From contig JAFTCC010000032.1 of assembly GCA_017454915.1 (NCBI GenBank), positions 17,766 to 81,765 on the forward strand: a stretch of 64,000 bases of DNA, written 5' to 3'. The notes beneath the pieces were generated by a model. It searched no databases and was not told the DNA's origin. It saw only the letters and a program-made list of their open reading frames with translations. Positions 42,378 through 51,125 of this stretch are shown here, piece after piece. Made by a program: the position numbers and the translations under genes. The stretch is from Paludibacteraceae bacterium (GTDB lineage Bacteria; Bacteroidota; Bacteroidia; Bacteroidales; Paludibacteraceae). Within the stretch, counting starts at the first letter, position 1. Each line of letters opens with the position of its first letter.

Positions 42378-45368
42378 ATGAAGTTTTTCTTTACTGCTTT
42401 TTCAAGATTCACAGCCCGTTATTTAAGTTTGTTGTTGGTGTGGTTGCCAATATCTTTGATATTTGCGCAAGACACTTGGGTATTCACATTCAACTATGCG
42501 ACTACATCCAAGAAAAACCTGACGTGGAACTCTCGGGTTACTAAAAATGGTGTTGCGCAAAACGATGTAGTATGGAGCCATAGCGCTAACGCTGTATCGT
42601 ACACGCAGGGTTCGGGATGCTTCGTGTCAACAACCCCCATCACGATTTGTTCGTCAATATCAATAAATTATATTAAATCCGTAACGGTCAATTATACTGC
42701 CGAACGTGCTGGGCAGACTGTTAAGATGTCGTATCTCGAGCCGATGACGACCGAGGGCTTCACAACTTACAACACTGCCAACCAGTATTATTCTAACACT
42801 AACGCCCCGCGGGCATACAGCACAACTCCTTTGACAGCCAACATTGCGGAGGACGACTCGTTCAACGGCTATATCCAGTTGCAGTTCAAAGGCTATAGTT
42901 CGTCATACAAGATAGGCATCATTTCGGTGGTGGTTACCACCTATGCAGCACCGTTGCGCACGGTGTCTTTCGATTGCCACGACCTTGCGCCCGACCCAGC
43001 GCCGCTGACTGAAGTGGAATGTGGTGAAGGCGTGAGGTTGCCGGTTGTCAATATGCCTCTTTGCGGAAGGTGGCAGTTTGTCGGATGGCTTTTCGACCCG
43101 CAAACGGAAACGGTAACGTCTGAGCCGCCTTTGCTTAAGCACCCTGGCTCCATTTATAAGCCTAATCAGGACGTTACCCTGCATGCGCTTTTCAAGAAGG
43201 ACGGGGCGTATGTGCCGACTTCCACGCAATACATTTTCAGCAAATCAGAATATACTCTGATGACAGAGCAAGGCACGTGGGACGGACCTACTCCCACTTA
43301 CCTCTCGGCAGGGACTGGCGTGGGCTGGTCATCTGATGCCACAATTGTTTCACCACGTTCTTATACCGACATAACTAAAATACATGTAAAGGGTAATCTG
43401 GAGCGATTCTGGGCAACAGGGGATGTTAAGGTCTATGTCGATGATAATCTTGCGTTTACATATTCTATACGTCCCGACCATGTTGAATTGGAGTTTGACG
43501 TTGATTTTGCAACACCGGTCAATGGCAATGTCAAAATTGAGTTCCTTGGCTTTACCGGGGTTGCCGTGGCGATAGATTACATCGAGGTGTACTACTCGGA
43601 TTATGTGGGTTATTTCTATAGTTCTGTGCCGGAATGCCCTGAAGACATCACGCCTAAAGTGCTCTGGGGACAATCTGATTTCACAATAGAGGGTGCGACA
43701 AGCGGCTCAATTACGCTGCCGCTGTCGAGTGCTATTGCTGGCGCGAGGGACGAAACACGAGACGTGCTCACGTTCTCTGCTGCTTTGCCGCAAGGACAGG
43801 TTTTTGAACTGATTGTGGACGGAGGCGAGAAGACGGTGAAAGTGCCGGCGATAGTGTCGAGTGCTAAAACAAGCGTAAACACCACGGAAGACGAAGACAT
43901 CGTGATTCTGCCGGGCGCAAAACTCACGCTTTGGTCTGGCACCGTCAATGCCCGAAACCTCTACATCTACCGCAGGAATGACACCAGCGGACAGCTCGAC
44001 ATGAGAGGCGGAACGCTTAACCTGAACGGCGAAAGCATGCTTGTGCTCACCATCAATCCCGACCGCTACTATTTCTTTGGCACGCCTTATCAATCCGATT
44101 TGGCGCAAGCACATTACCTTAATGGCGCGGCAACTAATTACAACACGCCGGATGCTTCTCTCGACTGGTGGATTGTGCAGAACTATGACGGCGCACGGCG
44201 CGCTCAGGTGGGCTACGACTGGAACAACTGGCAGGGCATACAATCATCAGCAACACAGCTTCGTAGCGGAGAAGGACATGCCATTGGCATTGACATCGTG
44301 GGCAAACCTCATGCGCAGCGCTCTTACGTGTTCCCGTTTGAGCACGACTTGAGCACGGAAAACGATGCAAAACAAATCGCCGTGTCAGCGCACGTTCCAA
44401 CGTCAGGGGGTGCGTTTGACGAAGGGTGGAACTTCCTGAGCAACCCATATCTGCATAACATGAAAGGCGCGGGGGCATCGTTACCCGGAAGCAGGCTGCT
44501 CTATTTTGTGCTGCCGGTTGACGGCACAGACCAAAGGTTCAGCCAGCACCTTGCTTCTGAAATAACGTCTTTGCCGCCGTTCTCAACTTTCTTCGTTCAA
44601 GTGCGCGGCAGTTCTGACACCTATCTTACACTTGGCAGCAACGGTGCGCGGGCGGCGTCTGCACAGCAGCGGAGAGCAGCATCGCAAAGCTTATCAGAAG
44701 GAGCGCAAATGGCGGACGAGCCGCTCCTGATGAGGTTTAACATCACAACTCCAGATGATGACCACGACCATCTGACGCTCGTCTTGGCAGATGATTTCAG
44801 CGCTGACCAACTCGTTATTGGCGAAGACCAAGAAAAACTCGGCAACGGTGACTTCATACAGCTTTACGCTCTTGAGCAGAACCGCAGGCTCGCGTTCGAC
44901 GCTATCAATAAGGATGACGCACAAGCTGGCACTCGGCTTGGCATGTATCTGCCCGCTGCTGGACAGTACACTCTCTCGTTCAGCGAACTCAACGGCAACA
45001 CAAATGACATCGAGGCGGTTTATCTTGTTGACGAAGTGGACAACACGGTTACAGACCTCTTAGCGTCAGATGCCACCTTTAGTGCCGCATCGGGCTTGAG
45101 CAACGACCGCTTCAGCCTTCGCGTTGCCTTCAAGGGCTCGCAACAAGGCGCAGGGGATGAGGAGAGCCTGCATGGCTTGGAAATCATCACCCGCGACGGA
45201 GAAATCGCCGTGAGCGGCATTGCGGAGACCAAAATGGTGCGCCTGTTCAACGCAGAGGGCAAAATGTTGCTTGAAACCGGAGCGCAAGGTACATGGCGTT
45301 CGCACAAGCTGCCGCAAGGTGTGTATGTGCTGCTTGTGGGCAACGCAACGCGCAAAGTGGTGCTGTAG
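42378..45368 (+). CDS. Large secreted surface protein with type IX-like C-terminal domain
   Basis: The 996-residue product starts with a signal peptide (cleavage after ISLIFAQ, about residue 31). A beta-rich N-terminal region is followed by an InlB-B-like repeat at about 195-275 ('FDCHDLAPDPAPLTEVECGE' to 'YKPNQDVTLHALFKK'). Then come carbohydrate-binding-like beta domains and a right-handed-helix-like stretch ('LYIYRRNDTSGQLDMRGGTL'). The last 75 residues ('HGLEIITRDGEIAVSGIAET', 'MVRLFNAEGKMLL', 'KLPQGVYVLLVGNATRKVVL') match the Por-type sorting domain used by type IX secretion. It should be exported and anchored on the cell surface. No catalytic motif was seen. Confidence 0.8.
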   Translation: MKFFFTAFSRFTARYLSLLLVWLPISLIFAQDTWVFTFNYATTSKKNLTWNSRVTKNGVAQNDVVWSHSANAVSYTQGSGCFVSTTPITICSSISINYIKSVTVNYTAERAGQTVKMSYLEPMTTEGFTTYNTANQYYSNTNAPRAYSTTPLTANIAEDDSFNGYIQLQFKGYSSSYKIGIISVVVTTYAAPLRTVSFDCHDLAPDPAPLTEVECGEGVRLPVVNMPLCGRWQFVGWLFDPQTETVTSEPPLLKHPGSIYKPNQDVTLHALFKKDGAYVPTSTQYIFSKSEYTLMTEQGTWDGPTPTYLSAGTGVGWSSDATIVSPRSYTDITKIHVKGNLERFWATGDVKVYVDDNLAFTYSIRPDHVELEFDVDFATPVNGNVKIEFLGFTGVAVAIDYIEVYYSDYVGYFYSSVPECPEDITPKVLWGQSDFTIEGATSGSITLPLSSAIAGARDETRDVLTFSAALPQGQVFELIVDGGEKTVKVPAIVSSAKTSVNTTEDEDIVILPGAKLTLWSGTVNARNLYIYRRNDTSGQLDMRGGTLNLNGESMLVLTINPDRYYFFGTPYQSDLAQAHYLNGAATNYNTPDASLDWWIVQNYDGARRAQVGYDWNNWQGIQSSATQLRSGEGHAIGIDIVGKPHAQRSYVFPFEHDLSTENDAKQIAVSAHVPTSGGAFDEGWNFLSNPYLHNMKGAGASLPGSRLLYFVLPVDGTDQRFSQHLASEITSLPPFSTFFVQVRGSSDTYLTLGSNGARAASAQQRRAASQSLSEGAQMADEPLLMRFNITTPDDDHDHLTLVLADDFSADQLVIGEDQEKLGNGDFIQLYALEQNRRLAFDAINKDDAQAGTRLGMYLPAAGQYTLSFSELNGNTNDIEAVYLVDEVDNTVTDLLASDATFSAASGLSNDRFSLRVAFKGSQQGAGDEESLHGLEIITRDGEIAVSGIAETKMVRLFNAEGKMLLETGAQGTWRSHKLPQGVYVLLVGNATRKVVL

Positions 45369-45400
45369 CAGATTTTTTTGTTTGCCATAGAATACATGAG

Positions 45401-45432
45401 GGTGTCGGTTAGTCTGACCGGCATCTTTTTTT
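45401..45432 (+). terminator. Terminator of the large surface protein gene
   Basis: GGTGTCGGT (45401-45409) pairs with ACCGGCATC (45417-45425) with two G-U pairs, followed by seven T. Confidence 0.75.
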
Positions 45433-45814
45433 GTCGTCCGCCCTCGTTTGTTGGCATGAAATTTGCACCTATCATATCAAATCCGATTTTCCCCATGCTG
45501 TCGTGGGGCGGGGCCGCAAAACTGGGCCTCGCGTCATTGGGATGACATGAATTAGGCGAGTGGGCATGAAGTCCGACTGCGTAGCCAGTAAGCTCTGAGG
45601 CTGACAGTACCTCACGATTCGGATACTCACCCCGGCGAAGACACAGGTCCCCCCTCTCAAACGCTGCAACGCGTTTCATTGGATACCGCTGACACTGAAA
45701 TATAACCCTCTCCATACGGACTCTGGCAACGCCTATTGCGGGCGAGGCTGCGGAGGGAGTTATAGATATGCACACAACAAAGTAGAGCCCGTAAAATCCC
45801 CATTTTTTTAACAT
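45433..45814 (-). other. GC-rich structured element with an overlapping minus-strand ORF
   Basis: This stretch is GC-richer than its surroundings and full of hairpins: CCCCA-tgctgtcg-TGGGG, CTCGC-GTCAT-tggg-ATGAC-x-GCGAG (nested), AGCC-agtaagctctga-GGCT, and a long outer stem pairing ATAACCCTCTCC near 45701 with GGAGGGAGTTAT near 45765. On the minus strand an ORF opens at ATG 45814 with a signal-like start (MLKKWGFYGLYFVVCISITP) and runs on through 45433 and then antisense through the surface-protein gene to 45020. A TACCTTTG box (minus strand 45876-45869) is placed to transcribe it. It may be a structured RNA, a repeat, or a small exported-protein gene; I could not decide. Confidence 0.4.
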
Positions 45815-45912
45815 TTTTATTTACTTGGACTAATTATACCCGCAGCCGCGCGATTGTATTCGCATTGGCAAAGGTATATGCTCCCGCAAAAATAACTTTC
45901 ATTTTTAATATT

Positions 45913-46395
45913 ATGATTATTCAACCAATTACCAGTCCCGACCGCATAGGGATGGGGTTTATTAAATTGAACCATCAGACTGCTTACGACAATTTCGTTT
46001 TTAACGCTCGTTTAGAGTTTGCCAAACTAAATATGTATCTTAGCGGTGGCACGGCAATTGACCAGAACGACCTTGTTCACAGCCTCGGTCCCGACATCGT
46101 TGCGTTCACACTTGACCTAATTGGTGTGTTCGTGATTGAGATAACACGTAGCCGCAACCTCAATGCAATGTTTCTTAAAGGATTGGAATATATAGACCGC
46201 TATCCTGATGTGCAGGAGTACTTTGTGTTCGACTTTGAGAAGCAAGTCCTTTATGCACCCAACGAGGATATGTCAGAGTGGTTCGCTTCCACCGACCACT
46301 TGATTTATTCCGAATTCCTCAGCAAGCCTCTCGTGGAGTATTTCCGCTATCCCGACAACCTGCTGCCGCTCTACAGAAATATTAGATGGAGATAG
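45913..46395 (+). CDS. Uma2-like (PD-(D/E)XK fold) protein
   Basis: From ATG 45913 the product has 160 residues. The core 'LGPDIVAFTLDLIGVFVIEITRSRN' followed by 'FLKGLEYIDRYPDVQEYFVFDFEKQVLYAPNED' has the order Asp, Glu-x-(S/T), Lys, then 'EYfvfD' that marks Uma2-type restriction-endonuclease-fold proteins, which are common in accessory DNA and mostly uncharacterised. The match is by pattern; the Lys is displaced from the usual E-x-K position. The frame is open 16 codons upstream without a better start. No partner gene is evident. Confidence 0.5.
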   Translation: MIIQPITSPDRIGMGFIKLNHQTAYDNFVFNARLEFAKLNMYLSGGTAIDQNDLVHSLGPDIVAFTLDLIGVFVIEITRSRNLNAMFLKGLEYIDRYPDVQEYFVFDFEKQVLYAPNEDMSEWFASTDHLIYSEFLSKPLVEYFRYPDNLLPLYRNIRWR

Positions 46396-46540
46396 TCCCG
46401 TCTGCCTTTCAATCAATCATTTATGATTAGATTTATGACTAATTCATGGGCATTTATGTTAATAATTTTACACGAATTATATTAAATTGACCATAAATTT
46501 TTCTACTTTCGCCCGCGCCATAGTCCGCGCCTGACAAAAT

Positions 46541-46572
46541 TTTGATAATATGCAAAAAAAGTTGTAATTTTG
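46541..46572 (+). promoter_or_regulatory. Promoter of the PKD lipoprotein unit
   Basis: TTTG (46541-46544), 20 bases, TAATTTTG (46565-46572). A perfect fit; transcription should start near 46579, 360 bases ahead of the first ATG. Confidence 0.75.
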
Positions 46573-46578
46573 CCAAAA

Positions 46579-46938
46579 CAACAATAAAGTTTATGACATA
46601 GCACATTTTTCATACAATCAGAATTAGGCTAACGCCTATGCCTTGCTAACCGAAAATTGGGGAATTTTCATCACCGCAGTCAGGCATGAAGCGTGAAGCC
46701 GCGTTGTTAGGCGCGGGCTTTTATGCTTGTAGTATATGACTGCAAAGGTTATCCCCAATACCTCGGTAAGCGTATTCACAGCACATAAGCCTGCGTTTTT
46801 TATGTGTGTGTGGTAACATAGCCGTAGGCATGTAGGGACATGACATGTCATGTCCACCTCAAGCGACCGCGGGTAAACCACCTCGTAATCAATAATTTGA
46901 AAAAAATCAATAAAACAATCAATTAACAACAAAACATC
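46579..46938 (+). promoter_or_regulatory. Long structured 5' leader of the PKD lipoprotein unit
   Basis: The 360-base stretch between promoter and gene has no convincing ORF but several hairpins: AGGC-TAAC-GCCT (about 46627-46638), AAAATT-gggg-AATTTTC (about 46653-46670), CACATAA with TTATGTG (about 46783-46811), and the perfect 20-base palindrome at 46836-46855. It could be a regulatory leader or an independent RNA followed by read-through. It was not matched to any riboswitch I know. Confidence 0.45.
46836..46855. repeat. Perfect 20-nt palindrome, GGACAYG family
   Basis: GGACATGACATGTCATGTCC equals its own reverse complement. It matches the element at 17344-17363 at 17 of 20 positions. Confidence 0.65.
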
Positions 46939-48162
46939 ATGAAAAAGTTATTATTACTCTTACCATTAGTGGCAATGCTATCAGTAGGTTGCTCAAAAAA
47001 AGAAGAACCTCAATTCACAGAGCCAACAAAAATTTATACTAAAGTTTTTGTCTCGCAGTCTTATGGTGCAAACAAAATGACATGCAAACTATCCATATCA
47101 GGCACTAATATAGGCAAAGCGGTAATTAATTGGGGAGATGGTACTGCAAAAACTGCAATAAATTATGGCATTTTAGATGACACAAAGGAGGCTTCTCACA
47201 TTTATACCGAAGTTGGAACATACACAATTAGGGTTGAAGCGAATAAGGGACTCCCCAGTACCTCTGAATATGAGTATGTGCCCGATTCTAAAGAGGTTAA
47301 GTTCATCGCGGAAAAGCAAATTGATTATACTCCGCAAGCTTCTTTCGTGACTTCCATCACAGGTCTGAGCGTTAAATTTAATAATACTTCAAAGAATGCC
47401 ACCAGTTATTTGTGGGTGTTTGGAGATGGTGCAACATCTGATGAAAAATCACCGACGCATACCTATGCTAAACAAGGTAAATATGAAGTAAAGTTGAATT
47501 GTTATAATACTGCGGAAGGCAAAACATATAGTGCCACCTCAATCCAACACGTGACTGTTAGTGAAGGAAAACCGCAAGCCTCTTTTACTACAAAAAATGC
47601 ACACCCGCTGAAAGTCGTTTTCACAAATACTTCAGTAAATGCAACATCTTATTTATGGGATTTTGGTGATGGAACAACTTCGACAGAGGTAAATCCAACT
47701 CACCGTTATAGTACTATTGGGGTATTTAAAGTAAAACTAACGGCAAGCAATAAAAGTGCAAAAACTGATACGTTTGAACAGGTCGTTACCGTAGAGGCAC
47801 CAACAACTTGTGTATTTACTGGTTTTGTAATAAATAAAATTCCTACCAATAATAATTATTATCAAATTCAGTTGACTGATGATTATATGTTCTCCAAAAC
47901 TACATATTTATATACGAACTGGTTCTTGCTATCTTCTGCCATTTTACCTTATGAGTATAATTTTAGTTCTCCTAAAACTTTAAGTCTTTCTTCCACATAC
48001 GTTTTGCGCCTATATAAGAGCGCCTCAAAGACAAGTGGGCAAGCTGACGGAAAGGGAACTTGGACTTCTAACATAACATCTGCAAAATTACATACATATC
48101 CAGAATCTGTCACATATTATGATTCGTCTGCCTCAATAACAGTTAACTTCCTATGGAAATAA
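46939..48162 (+). CDS. PKD-domain lipoprotein
   Basis: The 407-residue surface or periplasmic lipoprotein has signal MKKLLLLLPLVAMLSVGC (Cys18). Three PKD (Ig-like) modules follow: a divergent one with 'VINWGDGTAKT ... YTEVGTYTIRVEA' (about 35-115), then 'SYLWVFGDGATSDEKSPTHT' (about 130-210) and 'SYLWDFGDGTTSTEVNPTHR' (about 212-290). The C-terminal 110 residues form an unknown strand-rich domain. PKD modules usually bind protein or glycan at the cell surface. It has its own promoter and a long leader; the next gene starts 8 bp after its stop, so it heads a three-gene operon. Confidence 0.88.
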   Translation: MKKLLLLLPLVAMLSVGCSKKEEPQFTEPTKIYTKVFVSQSYGANKMTCKLSISGTNIGKAVINWGDGTAKTAINYGILDDTKEASHIYTEVGTYTIRVEANKGLPSTSEYEYVPDSKEVKFIAEKQIDYTPQASFVTSITGLSVKFNNTSKNATSYLWVFGDGATSDEKSPTHTYAKQGKYEVKLNCYNTAEGKTYSATSIQHVTVSEGKPQASFTTKNAHPLKVVFTNTSVNATSYLWDFGDGTTSTEVNPTHRYSTIGVFKVKLTASNKSAKTDTFEQVVTVEAPTTCVFTGFVINKIPTNNNYYQIQLTDDYMFSKTTYLYTNWFLLSSAILPYEYNFSSPKTLSLSSTYVLRLYKSASKTSGQADGKGTWTSNITSAKLHTYPESVTYYDSSASITVNFLWK

Positions 48163-48170
48163 GTTTCATC

Positions 48171-48893
48171 ATGAATAAAATCCTTTTACTTTCATTAGCA
48201 GCATTGTGTTATTTTGTTGCTGTTGCCGACGACATCATTTTCACGACATCTAAGCAGCAGATTATCTGCACTCTCACCGACATCACCGACTCACAAGTCT
48301 CATATACGCGCAGCGACACGCCCGCCATCACACGGCATATCGCCACTGAGAACATCTGGAAAATCATTTATGGAAATGGAGTGGTAGAGGAAATAAACAA
48401 TGTCGAGGTAGCGCAGCCAGTGCAGGAACCAACCGTGATTGTGGAGAATAATGCGGGTATCGCGACTCCCAATCATGAAGAAAAAACTCTGTCAACTACG
48501 GAAGGGGAAGAAGCCGCTGTTTCCGCTGAATCCGAGAACTATGTCACAACTCCAGAAACCGAAATAGCCGTTCCAGAACCAAAAGAGAATAAAACGGTTT
48601 ATCGCGATTATTTGACTGGTCCACTAACAATGTCCAAGGGACGTATGTATTTAGACGGCAAATGTTTATCTGATGTGGAACTTGAAAATTTGGTTAAGGA
48701 ATGTCATGCATCACGTGGCGCCTATGAAAGATATAAAAAAGCAAGGACTGTTGGTCCATTGATGACGTTCCTTGGCTTTCTGTTCTGTACGCCTGTGATG
48801 ATAGTCGGAATTGTTAAGTGGGCTCATGCTCCAGAGTTAGGCGAATCATTAGGGTATGTGTATAATAGAAATTGTGACAACCAAAACAAATAA
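48171..48893 (+). CDS. Exported protein, paralogue 1 with 'IxYxNGxxE' domain
   Basis: From ATG 48171 the product has 240 residues: signal peptide (MNKILLLSLAALCYFVAVA), then a domain of about 60 residues starting DDIIFTTSKQQIICTLTDIT and ending 'ENIWKIIYGNGVVEE'. This is the small beta domain common in exported Bacteroidetes proteins (pattern D-x-I-x(n)-I-x-x-x-V/L-x-x-I ... I-x-Y-x-N-G-x-x-E). A Glu/Thr/Pro linker (80-145) follows, then 'GPLTMSKGRMYLDGKCLSDV' and one membrane helix (TFLGFLFCTPVMIVGIVKWA). The first domain is almost identical to that of the next gene, while the rest has diverged. Confidence 0.78.
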   Translation: MNKILLLSLAALCYFVAVADDIIFTTSKQQIICTLTDITDSQVSYTRSDTPAITRHIATENIWKIIYGNGVVEEINNVEVAQPVQEPTVIVENNAGIATPNHEEKTLSTTEGEEAAVSAESENYVTTPETEIAVPEPKENKTVYRDYLTGPLTMSKGRMYLDGKCLSDVELENLVKECHASRGAYERYKKARTVGPLMTFLGFLFCTPVMIVGIVKWAHAPELGESLGYVYNRNCDNQNK

Positions 48894-48914
48894 CACTCTA
48901 AAAATTCAAACATT

Positions 48915-49703
48915 ATGAAAAAGTTATTATTCGCTGTCTTATTTTTCTGTTCTATTGGTGTGTTTGCCGATGACATCATTTTCACGACATCAAAGCAGCA
49001 GATTATCTGTACTATCACCGACATCAGCGACTTACAAGTCTCTTATACGCGCAGCGACACCCCAGCCATCACACGGCATATCGCCACTGAAAACGTCTGG
49101 AAAATCATTTATGGCAATGGCGTGGTAGAGGAACTTAATCCCCAAAACGCCGCTGCGGCAACGCAAACAGCGCAAGAGGCAGGCAAGGTTCAAGTGGTAA
49201 ACGAAGCAAAACTAACGGCAAATCAAACCGCACAACGCGAAATCCAACAACATCCTCAAGCCAATGTCGCAGTCGTGACTAATACGACCGTTGCACAAGC
49301 CTCGCAACATCAACCCTTGAGAATTGTAGGAAAAAAAGATGTGTATATGGGCGACCAATTATTAGGGAATACGTCGTTGCCCGAAGTCCTGAAAACTGTA
49401 CCTGGCGCTTATGAAGAAGAATATAAGCACCAGGTTCTGAAGGGCACAGGCATAGGACTTGTAACAGGAGGAGCAATTGCTGTTGTCCCCGGCATTGTAT
49501 TAAATGTTGTTGCCTCTCCTGGATATGGCGCAGCTTTTTATGGACTTGGTGGAGTATGTCTTTTGTCTGGTATAATTTGTTGGGCGTCATCTGGTCAGCA
49601 CAGACGTAATGCCATCAATATCTATAACAGGAATTTTGGTTATTCTTCTACGCTGGAATTTGAACCCTCAAATCAAGGGTTAGGCTTCGTAATGCATTTT
49701 TAA
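48915..49703 (+). CDS. Exported protein, paralogue 2 with 'IxYxNGxxE' domain
   Basis: The 262-residue product starts MKKLLFAVLFFCSIGVFADD. Its residues 19-75 differ from the upstream paralogue at only a handful of positions (TLTDITDSQ against TITDISDLQ, ENIW against ENVW), and the DNA is nearly identical too. A Gln/Ala/Thr-rich linker (76-140) is followed by 'GKKDVYMGDQLLGNTSLPEV' and two hydrophobic segments ('GIGLVTGGAIAVVPGIVLNV', 'YGLGGVCLLSGIICWA'). The equivalent module in paralogue 1 has one such segment. It ends the operon; a terminator follows. Confidence 0.78.
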   Translation: MKKLLFAVLFFCSIGVFADDIIFTTSKQQIICTITDISDLQVSYTRSDTPAITRHIATENVWKIIYGNGVVEELNPQNAAAATQTAQEAGKVQVVNEAKLTANQTAQREIQQHPQANVAVVTNTTVAQASQHQPLRIVGKKDVYMGDQLLGNTSLPEVLKTVPGAYEEEYKHQVLKGTGIGLVTGGAIAVVPGIVLNVVASPGYGAAFYGLGGVCLLSGIICWASSGQHRRNAINIYNRNFGYSSTLEFEPSNQGLGFVMHF

Positions 49704-49720
49704 CATCACCCTTTTACAAG

Positions 49721-49758
49721 AACTCTCCTATGTGCGCACGCATTGGGGAGTTTTTTTT
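49721..49758 (+). terminator. Terminator of the PKD lipoprotein operon
   Basis: AACTCTCC (49721-49728) pairs with GGGGAGTT (49745-49752) with one G-U pair, followed by T-tract to 49758. Confidence 0.78.
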
Positions 49759-49961
49759 GCCGCCGCTATCGCTGTTTGATGATGGCGGCGGTGTTTATTC
49801 ATGGCACCACGAATATCTCCTTGCCTCCCCAGCTCCGTAGTCATTTCGTTACATCAGTATTAGTCTTACCTTCCACTCCCGACTTCCATTATCTCCGTAG
49901 AAAAATATCTAAACATTCATATTTATTGTTGCCTCCGAGCTTCCGTAAAGGTTTCGTTAAA

Positions 49962-49992
49962 TTTGTGCAGTGAAAAATAATCCGTAACTTTG
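49962..49992 (+). promoter_or_regulatory. Promoter of the TcdA-like gene
   Basis: TTTG (49962-49965), 19 bases, TAACTTTG (49985-49992). This lies over the upstream part of the open frame and so favours ATG 50038. Confidence 0.78.
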
Positions 49993-50037
49993 TCACAGAA
50001 AAATCTTATTCCGAATCGGTTATTCGGACTTAATGTT

Positions 50038-50748
50038 ATGGGATATTTTGAGCGGGCAGAACTATTGCTTGGCGCAGACCGGATGAAAAGGCTTCATGAT
50101 TTGCGCGTTATAATTTTTGGCGTCGGTGGCGTCGGTGGCTGGTGTGCCGAAAGCCTAGTGCGCACTGGGGTAGGACATATCACTATAGTCGATTTTGACG
50201 ATGTCGCGGAGTCTAACGTCAACCGTCAAGTTATGGCAACGCCTGCAACCGTCGGAATGCCCAAAATAGAATCAATGCGCAAGCGGCTGATAGAAATAAA
50301 CCCCGACGCCGACATCAAGGCTGTGCGGCAGCGCTATGATGCCGACACAGCACACAAATTTGACCTTGACGCTTACGACTACATCATTGACGCTATCGAC
50401 AGCCTCGAATGCAAGGCCTTGCTCATCTGCAATGCTTTGCTGACTGACGCTACATTGTTCTCGTCGATGGGCGCCGCAAGACGTTTCGACCCGCGTAAGG
50501 TCAATGTAACGGAGTTCTGGAAGGTCAAAGGATGCCCTTTGGCGAGGGCGTTAAGGCAGCGTTTCAAAAAATCGAAGAGTATGCCAAGGCGGAAATTCTT
50601 GTGCGTATATAGCGACGAAACCCCAGCGCCGGCTCAACAATCCCAACAAGGCAGCGCAAAAGCGCCTAACGGCTCGCTCATGCAGGTCACAGCAACTTTC
50701 GGACTTACACTCACAGCACTAATAATAGATGACATTAGACGCAAGTAG
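50038..50748 (+). CDS. tcdA: tRNA threonylcarbamoyladenosine dehydratase (TcdA/ThiF-like)
   Basis: From ATG 50038 the 236-residue product begins 'MGYFERAELLLGADRMKRLH' and has the E1-like adenylation fold: 'VIIFGVGGVGGWCAESLVRTGVGHITIVDFDDVAESNVNRQ' (nucleotide-binding Gly loop, Asp and Arg), 'YDYIIDAIDSLECKALLI', 'SSMGAARRFDP', 'GCPLARALRQRFKK' and a C-terminal helix. TcdA uses ATP to convert tRNA t6A37 to its cyclic form. Length is about that of known TcdA proteins. The codons upstream of this ATG overlap the promoter and are unlikely to be translated. Confidence 0.88.
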   Translation: MGYFERAELLLGADRMKRLHDLRVIIFGVGGVGGWCAESLVRTGVGHITIVDFDDVAESNVNRQVMATPATVGMPKIESMRKRLIEINPDADIKAVRQRYDADTAHKFDLDAYDYIIDAIDSLECKALLICNALLTDATLFSSMGAARRFDPRKVNVTEFWKVKGCPLARALRQRFKKSKSMPRRKFLCVYSDETPAPAQQSQQGSAKAPNGSLMQVTATFGLTLTALIIDDIRRK

Positions 50749-51087
50749 CAATCCCGCTCTCCACACATATCTTCGCCCAATTCGTTAAATTAGTAAAAGA
50801 TTATAGAGGGACTTAAATGACTTTACGGAGAAAAAAGTATTTGTTTAATTCGTGAACCAAAACCCACCAATCACCCACCAACCCAAGTCGTTAAATTCGC
50901 GTCATTCGTGAATTAAAAAGTCAACACGACAAAAAGAGACACGTCCCGCAACACTTCTGATGCGCATCTGACACACTTATTCCGTCCATTCAATTACTAT
51001 ACTTTGTCGTCACATTCGCAAATAATTTGGCTTTCTATCTCTAAACTATTCAAAACTCCATTGGCAGAAAGAAAAAAACGTTTTCCT
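50749..51087. other. Gene-free stretch before miaB
   Basis: About 340 bases without an ORF. It is AT-rich and contains diverged direct copies of 'TCGTTAAATT' and 'ATTCGTGAA' (50781, 50849, 50890, 50908). No hairpin with a T-run was seen. It looks like ordinary decayed spacer. Confidence 0.5.
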
Positions 51088-51118
51088 TTTGTATTTCCCT
51101 TGTTTTTTCGTATCTTTG
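51088..51118 (+). promoter_or_regulatory. Promoter of miaB
   Basis: TTTG (51088-51091), 19 bases, TATCTTTG (51111-51118). The ATG is at 51126, so the transcript has practically no leader. Confidence 0.78.
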
Positions 51119-51125
51119 CATTTCT

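Noticed and set aside
45020..45432. 3' half of the minus-strand ORF 45020-45814 as coding
   Set aside because: It runs antisense through the conserved C-terminal domain of the surface protein and through its terminator.
46636..46932. Minus-strand ORF of 98 codons in the PKD leader
   Set aside because: It lies opposite a strong plus-strand promoter and structured leader; Cys/His-rich chance translation.
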